From positions 17,422,001-17,486,000 of the forward strand of contig CM041465.1 of assembly GCA_023213395.1 (NCBI GenBank): a DNA stretch of 64,000 nucleotides, read 5' to 3'. Under the pieces are notes generated by a model, which did not search any database, was not told where the DNA came from, and worked only from the letters and a program-made list of their open reading frames with translations. The stretch is from Cycas panzhihuaensis (taxonomy: Eukaryota; Cycadophyta). Within the stretch, counting starts at the first letter, position 1, and each line of letters opens with the position of its first letter. The translations under genes were made by a program, and so were the position numbers. This document shows, piece after piece, positions 43,690 through 56,589 of this stretch.

Positions 43690-46430
43690 TTTGTCAAGTC
43701 TCCCTCTCACTTTAGAAGAATCTCCTTATTCTTCCCTTCCTTTGTTTGATTCTAAATCAGCCATGGAAGGATATCCCTCGGAATGGTCATATCATGCCTA
43801 CATTTATGAGATCCAACCATAAGCCTCAACTTCATTTTAGGGTCCTTCCTAAGAGGGTAACGACCCTATTTTCTATCCAGGTAACCAAAAACACTTAGAT
43901 TTCCATCATCTCCCCATGCATGATGTGGGTGTGTCACCTTCTAGAGTTCTACCACCTTGGTAAGAGTACCTATGAGGATTGACCTATGGGGTCTACTTTG
44001 CATAAGGATCCTTCCACCTCATATGAGCAAGTACGGACCCCTCCCATAGATGTCGTTGAAGTGGTGTACCGATGCTTCCAAGCTACAAGCTTCTAACCAC
44101 CCCCAAACTGGTTGGAAAGTATCTTTTGTAGTATAGTGCCTTCTTCCTTTTCATTTGTGTCTCCTTGTTCCTCCCACTCTACATTGATGTCTATGATAGG
44201 GCTGTCCCCTATTACCTCTTCTTTTTCATGCATCCCTCATACTTTAAGGACCACCCAAGGTATACTCACCTCCTAAATTATGTTTAGCATACCTCCTCCT
44301 AGTCAAGCAACCATGCCCTAATTGACCATGGTTCATTCATCTTTTACCTGACCTAGGGGACCTTCATGTCCCCCTCCTTCAAGCCATATGGGATCTATCC
44401 ATGTATGCCCCCAACCTTAATCCAAGGACCCTTCTCTTTACGTACCCCTAATATATACATCCCAACCATGGGGGTATAGAAAAGGAAATCCCTTTCCTAT
44501 TTATAGGGTAGACTCTCTCCACCTATATGGTGTTGCACCTCCCATAGGTAGCCCATATGGGCAAAATCCTATTATGAACCCATCTCTCTCATCCTCATGT
44601 GTAACCTCACACATGATGCTTTTGCAAGGAGGGTTGGCCCCTTCTGAAGGTTCTTTTCCTCAAGTCCCCTCTCAACAAGTGATGTATACCTAAGGGGGAG
44701 GGGGCCCCTTTGCCCATTCACCTCTTTTTTAGCTTACTCTCATTTGGGAGTGGTTCTTTCCCATGAAGTGAGGGGGAATCCCCTATCCCTCTCAAGGGAG
44801 AATTAGGTATCCACACTCACCTCCTCCTTCTTCTTCCATCAATCCATTAGCTCAACCAAGGGTTTTCCCCTTCATTGACTATATGTTGACCCCTTTATCT
44901 ATTAAAATGCTAAGGATGAACTTGTTGCCTCATCCCCCTAAGGTGGCCAAATTCGATGGGACCTTGTCATAAGACCCAACTAAGCATATCATGAGCTTCT
45001 TTATGACATGCATTGATTATTAGGCTTATGGCCATATTTTAATGAAGTTCTTTCCATGTTCCTTGTAGGGGGATGCCCTCAAATGGTTTTACTACCTCCT
45101 TGCCCACTCTATCTATTCATTCCAACAGCTTGTGGATGAATTTATCAACTACTTTGATGTAGCTCATCCTTTTGAGAGTGGAATGAAAGATCTCCTCTCA
45201 CTTAAACAAGGTCACAAGAAAATGAACTGTGACTTTGTAAGATTCTTTCATGACCTTCTTCACTCTATGAAGGCCAAATTGCCTAAGGAGTTGAAGAGGG
45301 ATACCTTCATAAATGCCCTTCATCCTAAGGTCTACGTTGAAGTCCTCAAAATGGGGGCAGTAATGCATGACTCTATCATAGCTAAATGCTTAGACCTTAA
45401 GGCTATTGAGATCTACTTAGATCTCAAGAAACCTTTTAAACTATCATAACAATAAGAGGCACCCCCTCTATCACATGACCTAAGACCCCATCAATCCCAA
45501 AAGTCTTCTACCCATTCAACAAAGAAGACCCTTGATCCTTTGAATTCCATTATATATTCCTTTGAATGTACGATGAAGGAGCTTAAGCTCCAAATTCCCT
45601 CTCCACCTTCAGACTCCCATAGACCTATCCACTAGGCCTCTAAAGTTATAACTCCCAAGAATGAAAACACACACTCCTCCTAAGCTAGGAAGACTAAACC
45701 TTTATCAGATAAAAAGTGGTGTTCTGTCCATGGTAAGTGCTTTTATGAGGACTCGTAATGTTGGCTGCAACATCCAAAACTTGCCCTACCTCATGACTCC
45801 TCTTCTAGATGGGTGTCTAAGCCTAGCTTAGACTAACTCATCCATAATCATCCCTTCCCTAAACATGGAGAATAGGACTAGTACACCCAATGTAGGAGGA
45901 ACCAAAATAGGGGGAAATCTCCTAACCCTTCTTCCATGCAAGCTAAAGGAAAAAGGACAAGAAGTTCTTCCTCTCCTCCTGGTTCCTGCCATCGAACCCC
46001 TTCACCCTCTCAATCCCATAACAAAGGAAAGAGAGTTATTCAAATGCTTGAGACCACCCCTCTATATGCTTTGACTAGGTGTTAAGTAGCTAAAGATACT
46101 ATAGGAGCCTCTTCCTCCTCTCAGTTAGATCCTTCCATAGATAACCCACTTTTTGAAATTCCTCCACTTCCTAAGACCATTCTCGTTCACTCAGGTCACT
46201 ATGATTTTTGAAGGGTGCTTCCCCAACCAACCAGGAAAGGGAAGTCCTTCTTGATCATAGACCAGCTCCACACCATGTCCACTAGGATGTCTATGATGGA
46301 TGTCTTACAGAGTTGTCCTTAGCAACATGCTCTCCTCTTAGAGTCTTTAAGTCTAGTAGTTACACCCATCCATGCTTTGAGTGCTACCCCAAGCTGGGAG
46401 CCCATCATTACCTTTAACCTTAAAGACCTC
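43690..46430 (+). pseudogene. T3 gag (broken)
   Basis: The N-terminal part resembles T2 and T4 (MEGYPSEWSYHAYI near 43765). The capsid start is PKVAKFDGT near 44940. The core frame 45132-45449 is open for 105 codons (FINYFDVAHPFESGMKDLLS, then PKELKRDTFINALHPKVYV). A Cys/His cluster (KWCSVHGKCFYED) lies near 45715-45755. A Ser-rich tail follows. Stops recur, including the end of the core frame at CAA-to-TAA. Confidence 0.78.
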
Positions 46431-46870
46431 CCCCCTACAAGTGAAAGGAAATGTCAGTGGTATTATCCCTTTGCCATTTCTATAGACACTCCCAAGTACA
46501 CCCTTAAGTAGATTGTTACAGATAATAATTCTTCTATTAATGCTATGCCTTACACATCATATAAGAATTAGGCATAACATCTCTTGAGCTAGTTCCATAG
46601 CATTGCCAAGGCTACGACGGTAGTGAGAAGACACCTTTGGGATCAATTTCCATTCCCCTTACTCTTGAGGACAAAACCATCCTCACAGATATTATAGTCC
46701 TCGATGTGGATGTGGATTATAATCTCTTATTGGGATGCCCATGGCTTAACAAGATGAGAGCTATGTGCTCATCCCATTTGGGGCAACTAAAATTCATCCA
46801 AAAAGGATGAATGAAAGTTGTTTCTTGGGAGCCTCCTCCTACTAAACCATTGTATTAGTCTTGTTAGGTG
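46431..46870 (+). pseudogene. T3 aspartic protease (broken)
   Basis: Readable in pieces: TDNNSSINAMP (active-site loop, Asn for Asp/Gly as in T2) near 46520, and a later VLDVDVDYNLLLGCPW-type end near 46700-46745. Several frame changes are present. Confidence 0.65.
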
Positions 46871-47560
46871 GCTCGTAATCTAGCGAAGGGTAACAATGAC
46901 CCCTCTACTCATGCTTCCAGTTATACGATTAATATCCCTAGCACCTCTAGACCCAAGGAAGGGGGCTCCTCTTCCTCCTCCAACCTTATCCATTTCACAC
47001 ATATTGGTGTAGGGAGTTATAGGTACCTCATTGTTTTGAGTGACCATGAGTCTGATAATGAGGACGAGGAGCCTTCTCACCCTACATCCTTCTTGAACAC
47101 CCATAGGGATTGTTTGCCTTATCATCTATCTAGTTCTGAGTTTTGACCCATAACCTCCATATAGTAGACTAGGGCTCCCATCGTGCCATGCATGGTCATT
47201 CCTATCTTATGCATGGACTCTTAAGATCCTTTATCATCCAGCCCCCACACTTTATCATCTCTCTTGGATGATGTAGATAGAGAGTCTCATGTTTCATAAT
47301 ATAGGATGATGTCCTCTAACTCTTTTGAAGAGTCTCCTAATTATATTGAGTGGTGAGTTGATCATTATGGGCCCATCATTCCTTTTACTTCCCATTCCTC
47401 ATCTCCTTTAGTTAAAACTATCCATGGTAGGCTCTATGCCTAATCTCCCCTAAGGTCATTATAGACTTGGTGATCAGAAGATCCTAGCCCTTGGGTCATC
47501 CCTAGCTGACCCAAACCAACCTAGCTCTTTCTCATCTCCTCTTATTGAATGAGTCCACCT
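46871..47560 (+). pseudogene. T3 protease-RT linker
   Basis: The open stretch 46868-47146 shares GVGSYRYLIVLSD with T2, then YIEWXVDHYGPI near 47345 as in T1 at 330. No enzyme domain is seen. Confidence 0.55.
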
Positions 47561-48382
47561 TCATTTTGAAGAAGGGAATGCCATGTGCATGGGGGCAACT
47601 AAGGACATCATCCTTACCCCTAACAAAGTCATAAAAGTTAGAGCAAAATATTTACTTGAGGAAATAGAGGAATACACCCTCCTTTTCTAGGAATTATGTG
47701 ACATCTTTATGTAGGATTACTTAGACATAAAGGGAATTGACACCTCCATCATCAACCACAACCTTATGACCATTCTGGGTGCTCACCCTATGCAACAAAA
47801 GTCCTAAATTATCTATTGTAGTTAATATAAAAGTTAAAAAGCTCTTAGAAGTAGGTCTAATCACTTCCATCAATTACCCTAAATTGGTTTCCAACATTAT
47901 TCCCATTGCCAAAAAGAATGAGATGATTTGGATTTGCTTTGACTTCTAAGAAATAAACAATGCATGGCCTAAAGACAGCTTCCATTTACCCTTTATCGAT
48001 CAAATCATCTATCACACTACTAGTTTTAAAGTCATGGCTTTGATGGATGGCTTCTCTAGATATAACCAGCTATAGATATCTCCTAGAGACCATCAAAAAA
48101 TGGCCTTCACCACTTCATGAGGCATGTTTACCTATAAGGCCATGCCTTTTGGGTTAAAGAATATAGGCATCACCTATCAAAGGGTGGTGCAATTTGTCTT
48201 CTATGACCTTATAAGCAAAACCTTTGAGATCTTCATGGATGACATGATAGGTCTCTCTTGTAAGAGAGCCCATCAAGCCAAGGATTTGCATGCAATCTCC
48301 ATGCAATGTCATAAATATCATATTAGTATAAACCTGCTTAAATATATATTTACTATAAATGTCAATAAGCTCCTAGGCTTCC
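47561..48382 (+). pseudogene. T3 reverse transcriptase (truncated)
   Basis: The fragments are parallel to T1: MDGFSRYNQ near 48040, then 48124-48382 open with YKAMPFGLKNIGITYQR and IFMDDMIGL (the FMDD catalytic motif). It ends at LLGFL, where C2 is inserted; the thumb is missing. Confidence 0.8.
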
Positions 48383-49448
48383 TGATCCCAAATTAGGGCT
48401 TAATTGGTGAAGAAGTCAATTATCAACCTTTTCTTCTTGAGATCCTGGGAGTTAGTGTAGAAATCTCAATAACATCAAAATAATAATGAGCCCATAAAAG
48501 GAAATTCTATACCAAATCATTTATTCTTGACATTTCTCCAAAAGCGTGAGGAGTAGTACTTTTATTAAACTATAAAAATCTCCATTTAATGGTGGAGAAA
48601 TCAACTAGTAAAAGAATGGTTAAATTACAAGGAATAAATGATACAATTATACCATAAGGGGGACTTCAACCCTCTAAAATACTTCTCCAAGGATGATTCC
48701 CAGGTCAAGTGCCTTTCACCTCCAAGAACCACCTCTCCAACCCATAATAGGGCTCAATTTATAGAAAGAAACCCAAAACTACATGTTTAACAAGTGGCAA
48801 TCATGCAAGTATAACCACTAACCACTAGAATGCATGTTGTTTAAGTGGCCTTCATGCAATTCATAAAAGTTTCAACTTGTAACTAACCTTAAGGGACTCC
48901 AATTTGGCTCAAATTTGGTACACATATAGGAACACATTTCCCATTCGCTTCCTCAAAATTTTAGCTCATTTTGATGTCATTGGCCATATTTTTATTCATT
49001 TAATGATAATATGTATTTGCTATTTTTCTGCTAGCTGTGGGATTAATTTTATATAAAACAAGGCTTGAACTTGTGGCTTGTAAATAACCTTAACGGACTC
49101 TAATTTAGCTCAAATTTAGTAAACATATAGGAACAATGTCCCTTCTTATTCCTCAAAATTTTAGCTTATTTGCATGTCATTTGACTACATGTTTATTCAT
49201 TTAATAATAATATGTATTTGTTGTTTTTCTGCTAGCTGTGGGATTAATTTTATGAAAAATAAGGCTTGAACTCTAATCAAATGATATTTTCTGAACCCCA
49301 ACTTTTGTAAACATATAGTGGGATGTGTCTTAATCCTTTAGACAAAATTTCATATAATTTTGATACCATTTGGCCATATCTCTTTTAGTTATGCCAATAC
49401 TTAGCATTTTCTGCATCCTGTAAACATATGGTAGATTCTCCTGGATCA
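48383..49448 (-). repeat. C2 3' LTR (1066 bp)
   Basis: TGATCC/GGATCA ends as in C1. It holds an extra partial internal duplication (repeated CTAGCTGTGGGATTAATTTT at about 49030 and 49230). The hairpin near 48540-48568 is decayed (AAAAGCGT against GTACTTTT), while TTTATT (AATAAA on the - strand) remains. Confidence 0.85.
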
Positions 49449-50830
49449 TGGCTCCCCTTCCTTGGAAAATAGCCAACTCCTGTTTGGCTTAGAATTGGAT
49501 ATGGAGGAAGTATTGTTCTCCTTGTTGCCTACTAAACCACTTGGCCTTACTAGGCAATTATCCTGCTACTCCAATCCTGAAAGATTCATGTGTCTTATGT
49601 CTTGTTTTGGTAGATTTTCTCTCCAAGATACAATCTTCCTTGAGAGGCTCCTCACTTTCCAAATACAAGTCATCAACTGAAGGTAAAGTGAACTAGTCTT
49701 ATTCCTCATCTAGCATGGAGGGCTCAAAGAGTTTTAAGTATTCAACGTTTACTACTGAATATATTTGCATATAAGGTAGAAGATCAAGTTGGAAAGCATT
49801 GCCACTTACTTTTCTTAAAATCTTGAATAGTCCATACCTTATAGGTTTGAGTTTCTTTCCTTCTCCTTTTAACCTCTCCTTGCTCAAGTATAACCATACT
49901 AAATCTCCTTCTTGAAAAGTACACTCCTGCCTATGCTTTTCATATCTTTCCTTGTACTTTTGTTGAGTCCTTAGAAGTTGATCATGTACTTCTTTGTAGA
50001 CTCTCTGGATCTTCTCCAAGTATCTTAAAGCCTTGTCATGCTCCTCTTTCTCTTTAAAAGATCATTCCTTAGCTTACATGGAAAACACTAAGTCAAATGG
50101 ACATTGAGGCAAGTATCCCAAACAAACTTCAAAAGGTTCTTTAGAGTGTGATGCATGCATTACTCTATTAAATGTAAATTGTAGAAAAGCCAATGATTCA
50201 TCCTAAGTCTTTGGATGCTTGGAATTGTATCCCCTCAATAAATGTACCAAAGTTCTGTTCACTACTTTAGTTTCTCCATCTATTTGAGGATGGAAACTTA
50301 TACTCCTCTTCAATTTGGTATCCATCATCTCCGATAGTGACTTCCAAAATGATGAAAGGAATTGAGTGTCTTGATCTGAAATGATGGAAGAAGGCGAGCT
50401 AAAATTCTTCCATACATGCTCAAAGAATAACTTAACCACTCCTGTTCCTGTGATTATCTTCTTACAAGGTATTAGACATATCATTTTATTGAACCTATCT
50501 ACAATAATAAAGAGATAATCATGTCCCTTCCTAGTCATGGGAAGTCTCCCTAAGAAATCAATGGAGATACTTTCCCAAGGTCTAGTGGGAATAGGAAGTG
50601 GTGTATACAATCCTAATTTTCTAGAAGAAGGCTTAGAAGTATTACACATTACACATCCTTTTACATATTTTTTTACATTATTTTACATTTTTAGCCATAC
50701 AACATATCTTCTCAAGTTTGCTAAAGTCTTCTCTATACCAAAGTGACTAGCTACTTTAGAAGTATGGGCTTCTCTAAGCCAGTTGATCTTGTCTCCTTTT
50801 GATGGAACATAGAGCTACTCCCCTTTGAAA
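49449..50830 (-). pseudogene. C2 integrase with chromodomain-like tail
   Basis: The open pieces are 50649-50203 (core) and 50019-49699 (barrel, LKPIRYGLFKILRKVSGNAF). The core has SIDFLGRLP, ISDQDTQF and DGETKVVN: the catalytic Glu has become Lys, unlike in C1. The tail (49690-49460) keeps ILERKSTKTR and ESFRIGVAGQ. Confidence 0.82.
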
Positions 50831-51720
50831 AGTAGACCATCCTTCCAAGCAAGCTGGGAAGGTCTTCCTTTCACTAGGTTCTCTAATTATTCCTTCAAAG
50901 CTTCATCTTCATGGTATAAGTCTTTGTACTCTTCATGATGCATTGGCTCCACCTACAAACTCATAAGAGAACTATAAACAAAAGTAGAAGAAGAAGTGGA
51001 ACAAGGTGGTCTAGATAACATATCAGTAATTTTGTTAGTAGATCCCCTTTTGTACTTAATTACAATATTAAATTGTTGTAAATAACTCATCCACTTCATG
51101 TGTCTTACTTACTGTAATTTACTTTGGGTTTGTAAAAATTGAAGAGGCTTATGATCGGTATGAACTACAACCTCTTTTCTAAGTAAGTAGGACCTCCAAT
51201 GTTTACATGCTTGATGAAGTGTGAACATTTCTTGATTATATGTTGGGTAGTTTTTCACTTGAGGGGTGAAGACTTCTGAATGGTAAGAAATAGGCTTCCC
51301 ATCTTGAATAAGGATAGCTCCCATCATATTTCCACTTGCATTAGCTTCTACTTCAAAAGGCCTTTGCAAATTTGGCATTGCCAAAATCGGTGTTTCATAA
51401 ATTTCCTTCTTTAAAAGAAGAAAATCTTATTCCTCCTTGGAACCCCAAGTAAACTTTTTACTAGATTTTGTCAATCCATGTAGAGGTGTTGCATCCTGTG
51501 AGAAATGAAGAATAAACTTTCTCAAGTATTGACAAGCTCCTAAAAAACTTCTCACCTCTATGATGTTTGTTGGCCTAGGCCATTTGAGGATGGCTTGAGT
51601 CTTGAGTGGATCGATGCTCAACTTTCCTCCTCCAACCACAAAGCCTAAGAAGATCAAGTTCTCCTTGCCAAATTCACACTTCTTCACATTAAGCTTCAAA
51701 TGATGCTTAGCCATAGTCTT
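50831..51720 (-). pseudogene. C2 RNase H and connection domain
   Basis: 51714-51427 is the connection (FLGFVVGGGKLSID, RSFLGACQYLRKF). 51384-51109 is RNase H, with VEANASGNMMGAIL (Asn at the first catalytic Asp), YNQEMFTL (Glu) and VVVHTDHKPLQFL. Confidence 0.8.
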
Positions 51721-52557
51721 TAAAACTTCTTCTATGTGTTGCAGATGTTCCTACCATGTGTTGCTGAAAATTAAAATGTCATCAAGATAGACAACAACAA
51801 AATTATCTAAGTAAGGCCTTAACATTTCATTCATTAGCCTCATGAATGTTGTAGGAGCATTACACAATCTGAAAGGCATAACCATCCATTCAAAGAGTCC
51901 TTACTTTATTTTGAAGTCCGTCTTCCATGTGTTCTCCTCCTTGACCCTAACTTAGTGATAACCGCTTTTCAAATCCAACTTAGTAAAATAACAAGCATGC
52001 TAAATTTGATCAAGCAAATCATCTATGTGAGGTAAAGGGTAGCAATTTTTAATTGTAATTTTATTCAAAGCATAAAAGTCTATACACATTCTCCATCCTC
52101 CATCCTTCTTAGGCACCAAGACAATTGGTGACCCACAAGGTGAACATGAAGGTCTTATGACCCCTTGATCAAGCAACTCCTCAACATACCTCTTTATCTC
52201 ATTATTCTCTATAATGGAGTGCCTATACAAAGCAACATTAGGTAATGGTGCATCTCCTATAAGAGTGATTTCATGCTCTATCTTTCTCTTTGGTGGTAGC
52301 CCATCAACATATTGAAATAGAATATCATACCTTGTCTTTAACTCCTCAATTTGTTGCATTTGTTTAGGTGATATAAGAAGAATGTGAGTAGAAGGACTTT
52401 CTTCATCTCCTAGCTCTTCTTTTCTCCTTACCATTAAGATGATGAATTTACCATAGGCATTAATCATCCTTTTTACTTGAGTGGCTGAAATTAATGCTAT
52501 CTTATCCAAGTTCTTCTTTGTGGCCTTTATGATGAAGCCCTTGTTATCCTTCATCAA
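51721..52557 (-). pseudogene. C2 reverse transcriptase
   Basis: 52557-52000 is open for 185 codons ([40 protein letters not shown]). The palm continues with stops. The YLDD motif is intact and in frame at about 51780-51800, in contrast to C1. Confidence 0.83.
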
Positions 52558-53335
52558 CTAATACTTTCTCTCCCTTCGATAGAAGAGTGCATCTCGATCC
52601 CACAAGTAGAGACTCCCAAGAATAACATGGCATACATCTAATGGCACCACATGACATATTACTTCATCAACAAAATAATTAGTGATGGAAAATTTAAGTG
52701 TACACTACTATGATATTTGCATTTCCACATCTTTATGGATCCAACCAAGAGGGTATGGATGAGGGTGAGGAGTAGTTACCAACCCAATGCTTTTTACCAA
52801 ACTTTCTGAGATCAAATTCTTTTGGCTCCCTGAAACTATAATGGCACCAATAATATTATTTCCTACTTGAAGCTTCAAGTGAAATAGTTCCTTCCTTGTA
52901 GCATCATCTCCATAATTTGTAAGTAGAGTAACCTTCTCTTCTTCTCTTTCAATTTGAATCTCCACCTCAAAAAGTAGTGCTTTCCCTTTTTCCTTCTTTC
53001 TTAATTCCATATCCTTGATATGCTTTGGCTTTAGCTCTAGATGCAACTTCCAACACTTTGTTGTAGTATGACCACTAATATCACAATGCTCATAATAGTT
53101 AGAACTTTTAACAAAATTAGTTCTTTTCTTCTTTCCTTCTTGCCTTTTAGATGAGTGCAATTTAGGATTCTTTTCATACTTATTAGAAGTAAAAGTAGAA
53201 TCTTTAGACATGAATGTAGATTTCTTACTTTTATTTTCTATTGCCATAGCCATTCTACTTGCTTCTCCAATGGATTAAACCTTAAAAAGCCTTAGTTCCT
53301 TCCTTATGTATTTATGTAATCCTTCAATTAGCATG
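52558..53335 (-). pseudogene. C2 gag end and protease
   Basis: 53253-52708 is one open frame fusing the gag end (knuckle YEHCDISGHTTTKCWK, with the first Cys now Tyr) and the protease (AIIVSGSQKNLISES, Val for the catalytic Asp). The gag capsid half is missing at the 53335 boundary. Confidence 0.78.
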
Positions 53336-53344
53336 TCATGCCTC

Positions 53345-54970
53345 CAGATAGCATGCCATGATTATGGCTTTATTGCAAAAATCCTTAAAGTCATTGGAGA
53401 TAAATTCTCCCCCATTATCTAAACGAAGAATTTTTACTTTGAATCCACTTTATCTTTTAGACATAGCTCTGAACTCTACAAATTTCAAGAACGTTTCTAA
53501 TTTTTCCTTAAGAAAGTAAACCCAAATCTTTCTTGTGAAATCATCAACCAAAATCATGAAATATCTTGCTTTTCCATATGACACATTCTTCATGGGCCTA
53601 CATAAGTCAACATGAACTAATTTCAATGGAGCTTGAGATTGAAAATTAGATTCAAGAAAACTGTTTCTATGATGTTTTCTAGAAACACATCCTTCACATA
53701 TATCATTGTTACTTTGAATAAAAGTGAGACCACTAACCATTCATTTCTTTCTTAGGTTGATAAGGTTACCATAGTTTAAATGTCCATAACAAATATGCCA
53801 TAGAATACTATTATTATTAACCAATGCATTCAAAGTAACATTTTGAGGACATAGAGCTAATTTGAACAATCTATCTTCAGTCATTTTTCCTTTAACAACC
53901 AAAGAAAATTTTCTTTCCTTATCATAGATCTTGTATTCACCACATCAAATACTAACCTATATCTTTATTCCATCATTTGGCTAACTGACAATAGATTTTT
54001 CTTTAATCCTGGAACAAGTAAAACATTGTGAATATCCTTATTTTCTCCATCATCTATTTTGATGGAGACAATTCCCCTTCCTTGAACTTCTTGGGTATTT
54101 TCATCTCCAAATATAACTTTCCCTTTCTGATCCTTATCAATTTTTGAAAAAGATTCAATATTGTAAGTCATATGTATTGAGCATCTAGAGTCAATAAACC
54201 ATTCATCATTTGTCAAGGAATTTTCTATTAAACTAGTATAGAATAAACTCTTACCTTTAGAAGAATTATTTTGGGTATCTGTAATTGTATTTGTTGAATA
54301 ATAATTTCTAGCCAAATGTCCAAATTTCCCACATCGATAGTATTGAGGACCATAACCCTTGCCTCTTCCTTAAAATATACCTCTACTTAAAGGTGAAGAA
54401 TTCTAACTTGATCCTACAGAGTTCTCTTCCTTAACTTGGCCCTATAGAATTCCATCCTCTTCCTTGATATGTACCTAACGAATTCCAGCTTCTTCCTTGA
54501 TTGGATCCTCTTGATCTTCCTCTTGATAACTAAAGACTTTGTTGTACATTTGCTTCTTGAGATTAATTCAACTCTTGGTTTTATTTAACCCTTTCCCTTC
54601 AGTTAGAAGTTGATGCAAAGGCTTGATCCAAATCTTCATTTGTATCTTTGCTTTTACATTTCTCTTCCATATTTAATAATATAGGCAACAATTGATCAAC
54701 CTTTAAGGTAGACAAGTCCTTGGTTACTTCAATGGTAGTTGCAATATTTTTAAATTTACTGATTTCACTTACACTTCTCAATATTTTCTCGATTATTCTC
54801 TATTCAGAGATCTGTTCTTCCAAATAAACCATGTGATTAACCAAATCTTGCATCTTTGTAATGAATTCATTAATTGAATATGAAGGAATCATCCTTAAAT
54901 TTTTATAGTTTAATATCATATTCTTTTATCTTTGAGATATAGTTGAATTATTTGTGTCAACACACGGTTC
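53345..54970 (-). pseudogene. Ty1/copia gag-integrase fragment, left arm of an inverted repeat
   Basis: Reading leftwards from 54970: mid-gag (INEFITKMQDLVNHMVYLEE, RSVSEISKFKNIATTI, KDLSTLKVDQLL), a zinc knuckle remnant (FGHLARNYY), and the protease with WFIDSRCSIHMTY (usual triad DSG, here DSR). The pre-integrase part follows (VCEGC-type, GKHHRNS), then integrase (LVHVDLCRPMK, FMILVDDFTRKIWVYF) ending near LRLDNGGEF at about 53400. The order protease-integrase before RT is copia type. RT and LTRs are absent. Confidence 0.85.
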
Positions 54971-55000
54971 TCAAAGATTTGGTATGAAAATTGATATTAA
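54971..55000. other. Spacer of the copia inverted repeat
   Basis: Thirty bases separate the arms, which pair outwards from GTGTCAACACACGGTTC (ending 54970) and GAACCACGTGTTGACAC (from 55001). Confidence 0.8.
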
Positions 55001-56537
55001 GAACCACGTGTTGACACAAATAATTCAATTATATCTCAAAGATAGAAGAATCTAAGATTAAACTATGAAAATTTAAGGATGATGCCTTCATATTCAATTA
55101 ATGAATTCATCACAAAGATGCAAGATCTGGTTAATCAAATGGTTTATTTAGGAGAACAAGTCTCTGAATAGAGAATGGTTAAGAAAATACTCAAAAGTAT
55201 AAGTGAAATTAGTAAATTTGAAAATATTGCAAGTACCATTGAAGTAACCAAGGACTTGTCTACCTTAAAGGTTAATCAATTGTTATCTATATTACTCAAT
55301 GTGGAAGAGAAATGTAAAAGAAAATCTACAAATGAAGATTTGGATCAAGCCTTTGCATCAACTTCTAACTAAAGGGAAAGGGATAAATAAAACCAAGAGT
55401 TGAATTAATCTCAAGAAGCAAATGTACAACAAAATCTTCAGTTCTCAAGAGGAAGATCAAGAGGATCCAATCAAGGAAGAAGTTGGAATTCATCAGGTAT
55501 TTATCAAGGAAGAGGATGGAATTCTATAGGGCCAAGTCAAGGAAGAGGTTGGAACTCTGTAGGATCAAGTTAGAATTTTTCACCTTTAGGTAGAGGTGCA
55601 TTTCAAGGAAAGGCAGGGGTTATGGTCCTCAATGCTACCAATGTGAGAATTTTGGATATTTGGCTAGAAACTATTATTTAGCAAATACAATTATAGATAC
55701 CCAAGATAATTCTTCTAAAGGTGAGAGTTTATTCTATACTAGTTTAATGGAAAATTCCTTGACAAATGATGAATGGTTTATTGACTCTAGATGCTCAACA
55801 TATATGACTTACAATATTGAATATTTTTCAAAAATTTATAAGGATAAAAAAGGGAAAGTTATATTTAGAGATGACAATACCCAAGAAGTTCAAGGAAGGG
55901 GAATTGTTTCCATCAAAATAGATGATGGAGAAAACAAGGATATTCACAATGTTTTACTTGTTCCGGGATTAAAGGAAAATCTATTGTCAGTTGGCCAAAT
56001 GATGGAACAAAGATACAGGTTAGTATTTGATGATGGTGAATGTAAGATCTATGATAAGAAAAGAAAATTTTCTTTGGTTGCTAAAGGGAAAATGACTGAA
56101 GATATATTGTTCAAATTAGCTCTATGTCTTTAAAATGTTGCTTTGAATGCATCAATCAAAAATGATAGTATTCTATGGCATCTTTGTTATGGACATTTAA
56201 ACTATGGTAACCTTATCAACTTAAGAAAGAAAGGAATGGTTAGTGGTCTCACTTTTATTCAAAACAACAATGATGTATGTGAAGGATGTGTTTTTGGAAA
56301 ACATCATAGAAACAATTTTCTTGAATCCAGTTTTCAATCTCAAGCTCCATTGGAATTAGTTCATGTTGACTTATGTGGGCCCATGAAGAATGTGTTACAT
56401 GGAAAAGCAAGATATTTCATGATTTGGTTGATGATTTCACAAGAAAGATTTGGGTTTACTTCCTTAAGGAAAAATCAGAAATGTTCTTGAAATTTGTAGA
56501 GTTTAGAGCTATGTTTAAAAGACAAAGTAGATTCAAG
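55001..56537 (+). pseudogene. Ty1/copia gag-integrase fragment, right arm of an inverted repeat
   Basis: It mirrors the left arm. The gag open frame is 55175-55372, the knuckle remnant CYQCENFGYLARNYY is near 55640, and the long frame 55660-56133 carries the protease (WFIDSRCSTYMTY, the same Gly-to-Arg change). The next frame, 56143-56490, has WHLCYGHLNYGNL and VCEGCVFGKHHRNN, then LVHVDLCGPM. The frame breaks after FMIWL. It ends about 90 bp short of the left arm's end. The shared DSR change shows that both arms descend from one already altered copy. Confidence 0.85.
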
Positions 56538-56589
56538 AAGCAAAAATGAATAACCCAAGAATGATAATAATCAAAGATTGGTCAAATAA

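Larger units (their letters stand above)
41440..48382 (+). mobile_element. T3: truncated Tat-like element (partial LTR, gag, protease, RT)
   Basis: A 5'-truncated LTR (41440-43504), PBS, gag, protease and RT up to 48382, where the chromovirus C2 begins. The rest of pol and the 3' LTR are not found to the right. Its gag is closer to T4 than to T2 by eye. It is heavily broken. Confidence 0.75.
48383..53335 (-). mobile_element. C2: 5'-truncated chromovirus, same family as C1
   Basis: The 3' LTR (48383-49448) and internal sequence up to mid-gag are clearly the C1 family. At about 53335 the similarity stops within gag (C1 29455). The boundary shows a short shared AGCATGYCATGCCT/AGCATGCCATG motif. 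The PBS and 5' LTR are missing, and no target duplication can be checked. It is more diverged than C1 and older. Confidence 0.88.

Noticed and set aside
54971-55000. TTTGGTATGAAAA in the centre of the copia palindrome as a primer site
   Set aside because: The flanking sequence on both sides reads as gag, the match to TGGTATCAGAGC stops after seven bases, and no LTR precedes it.
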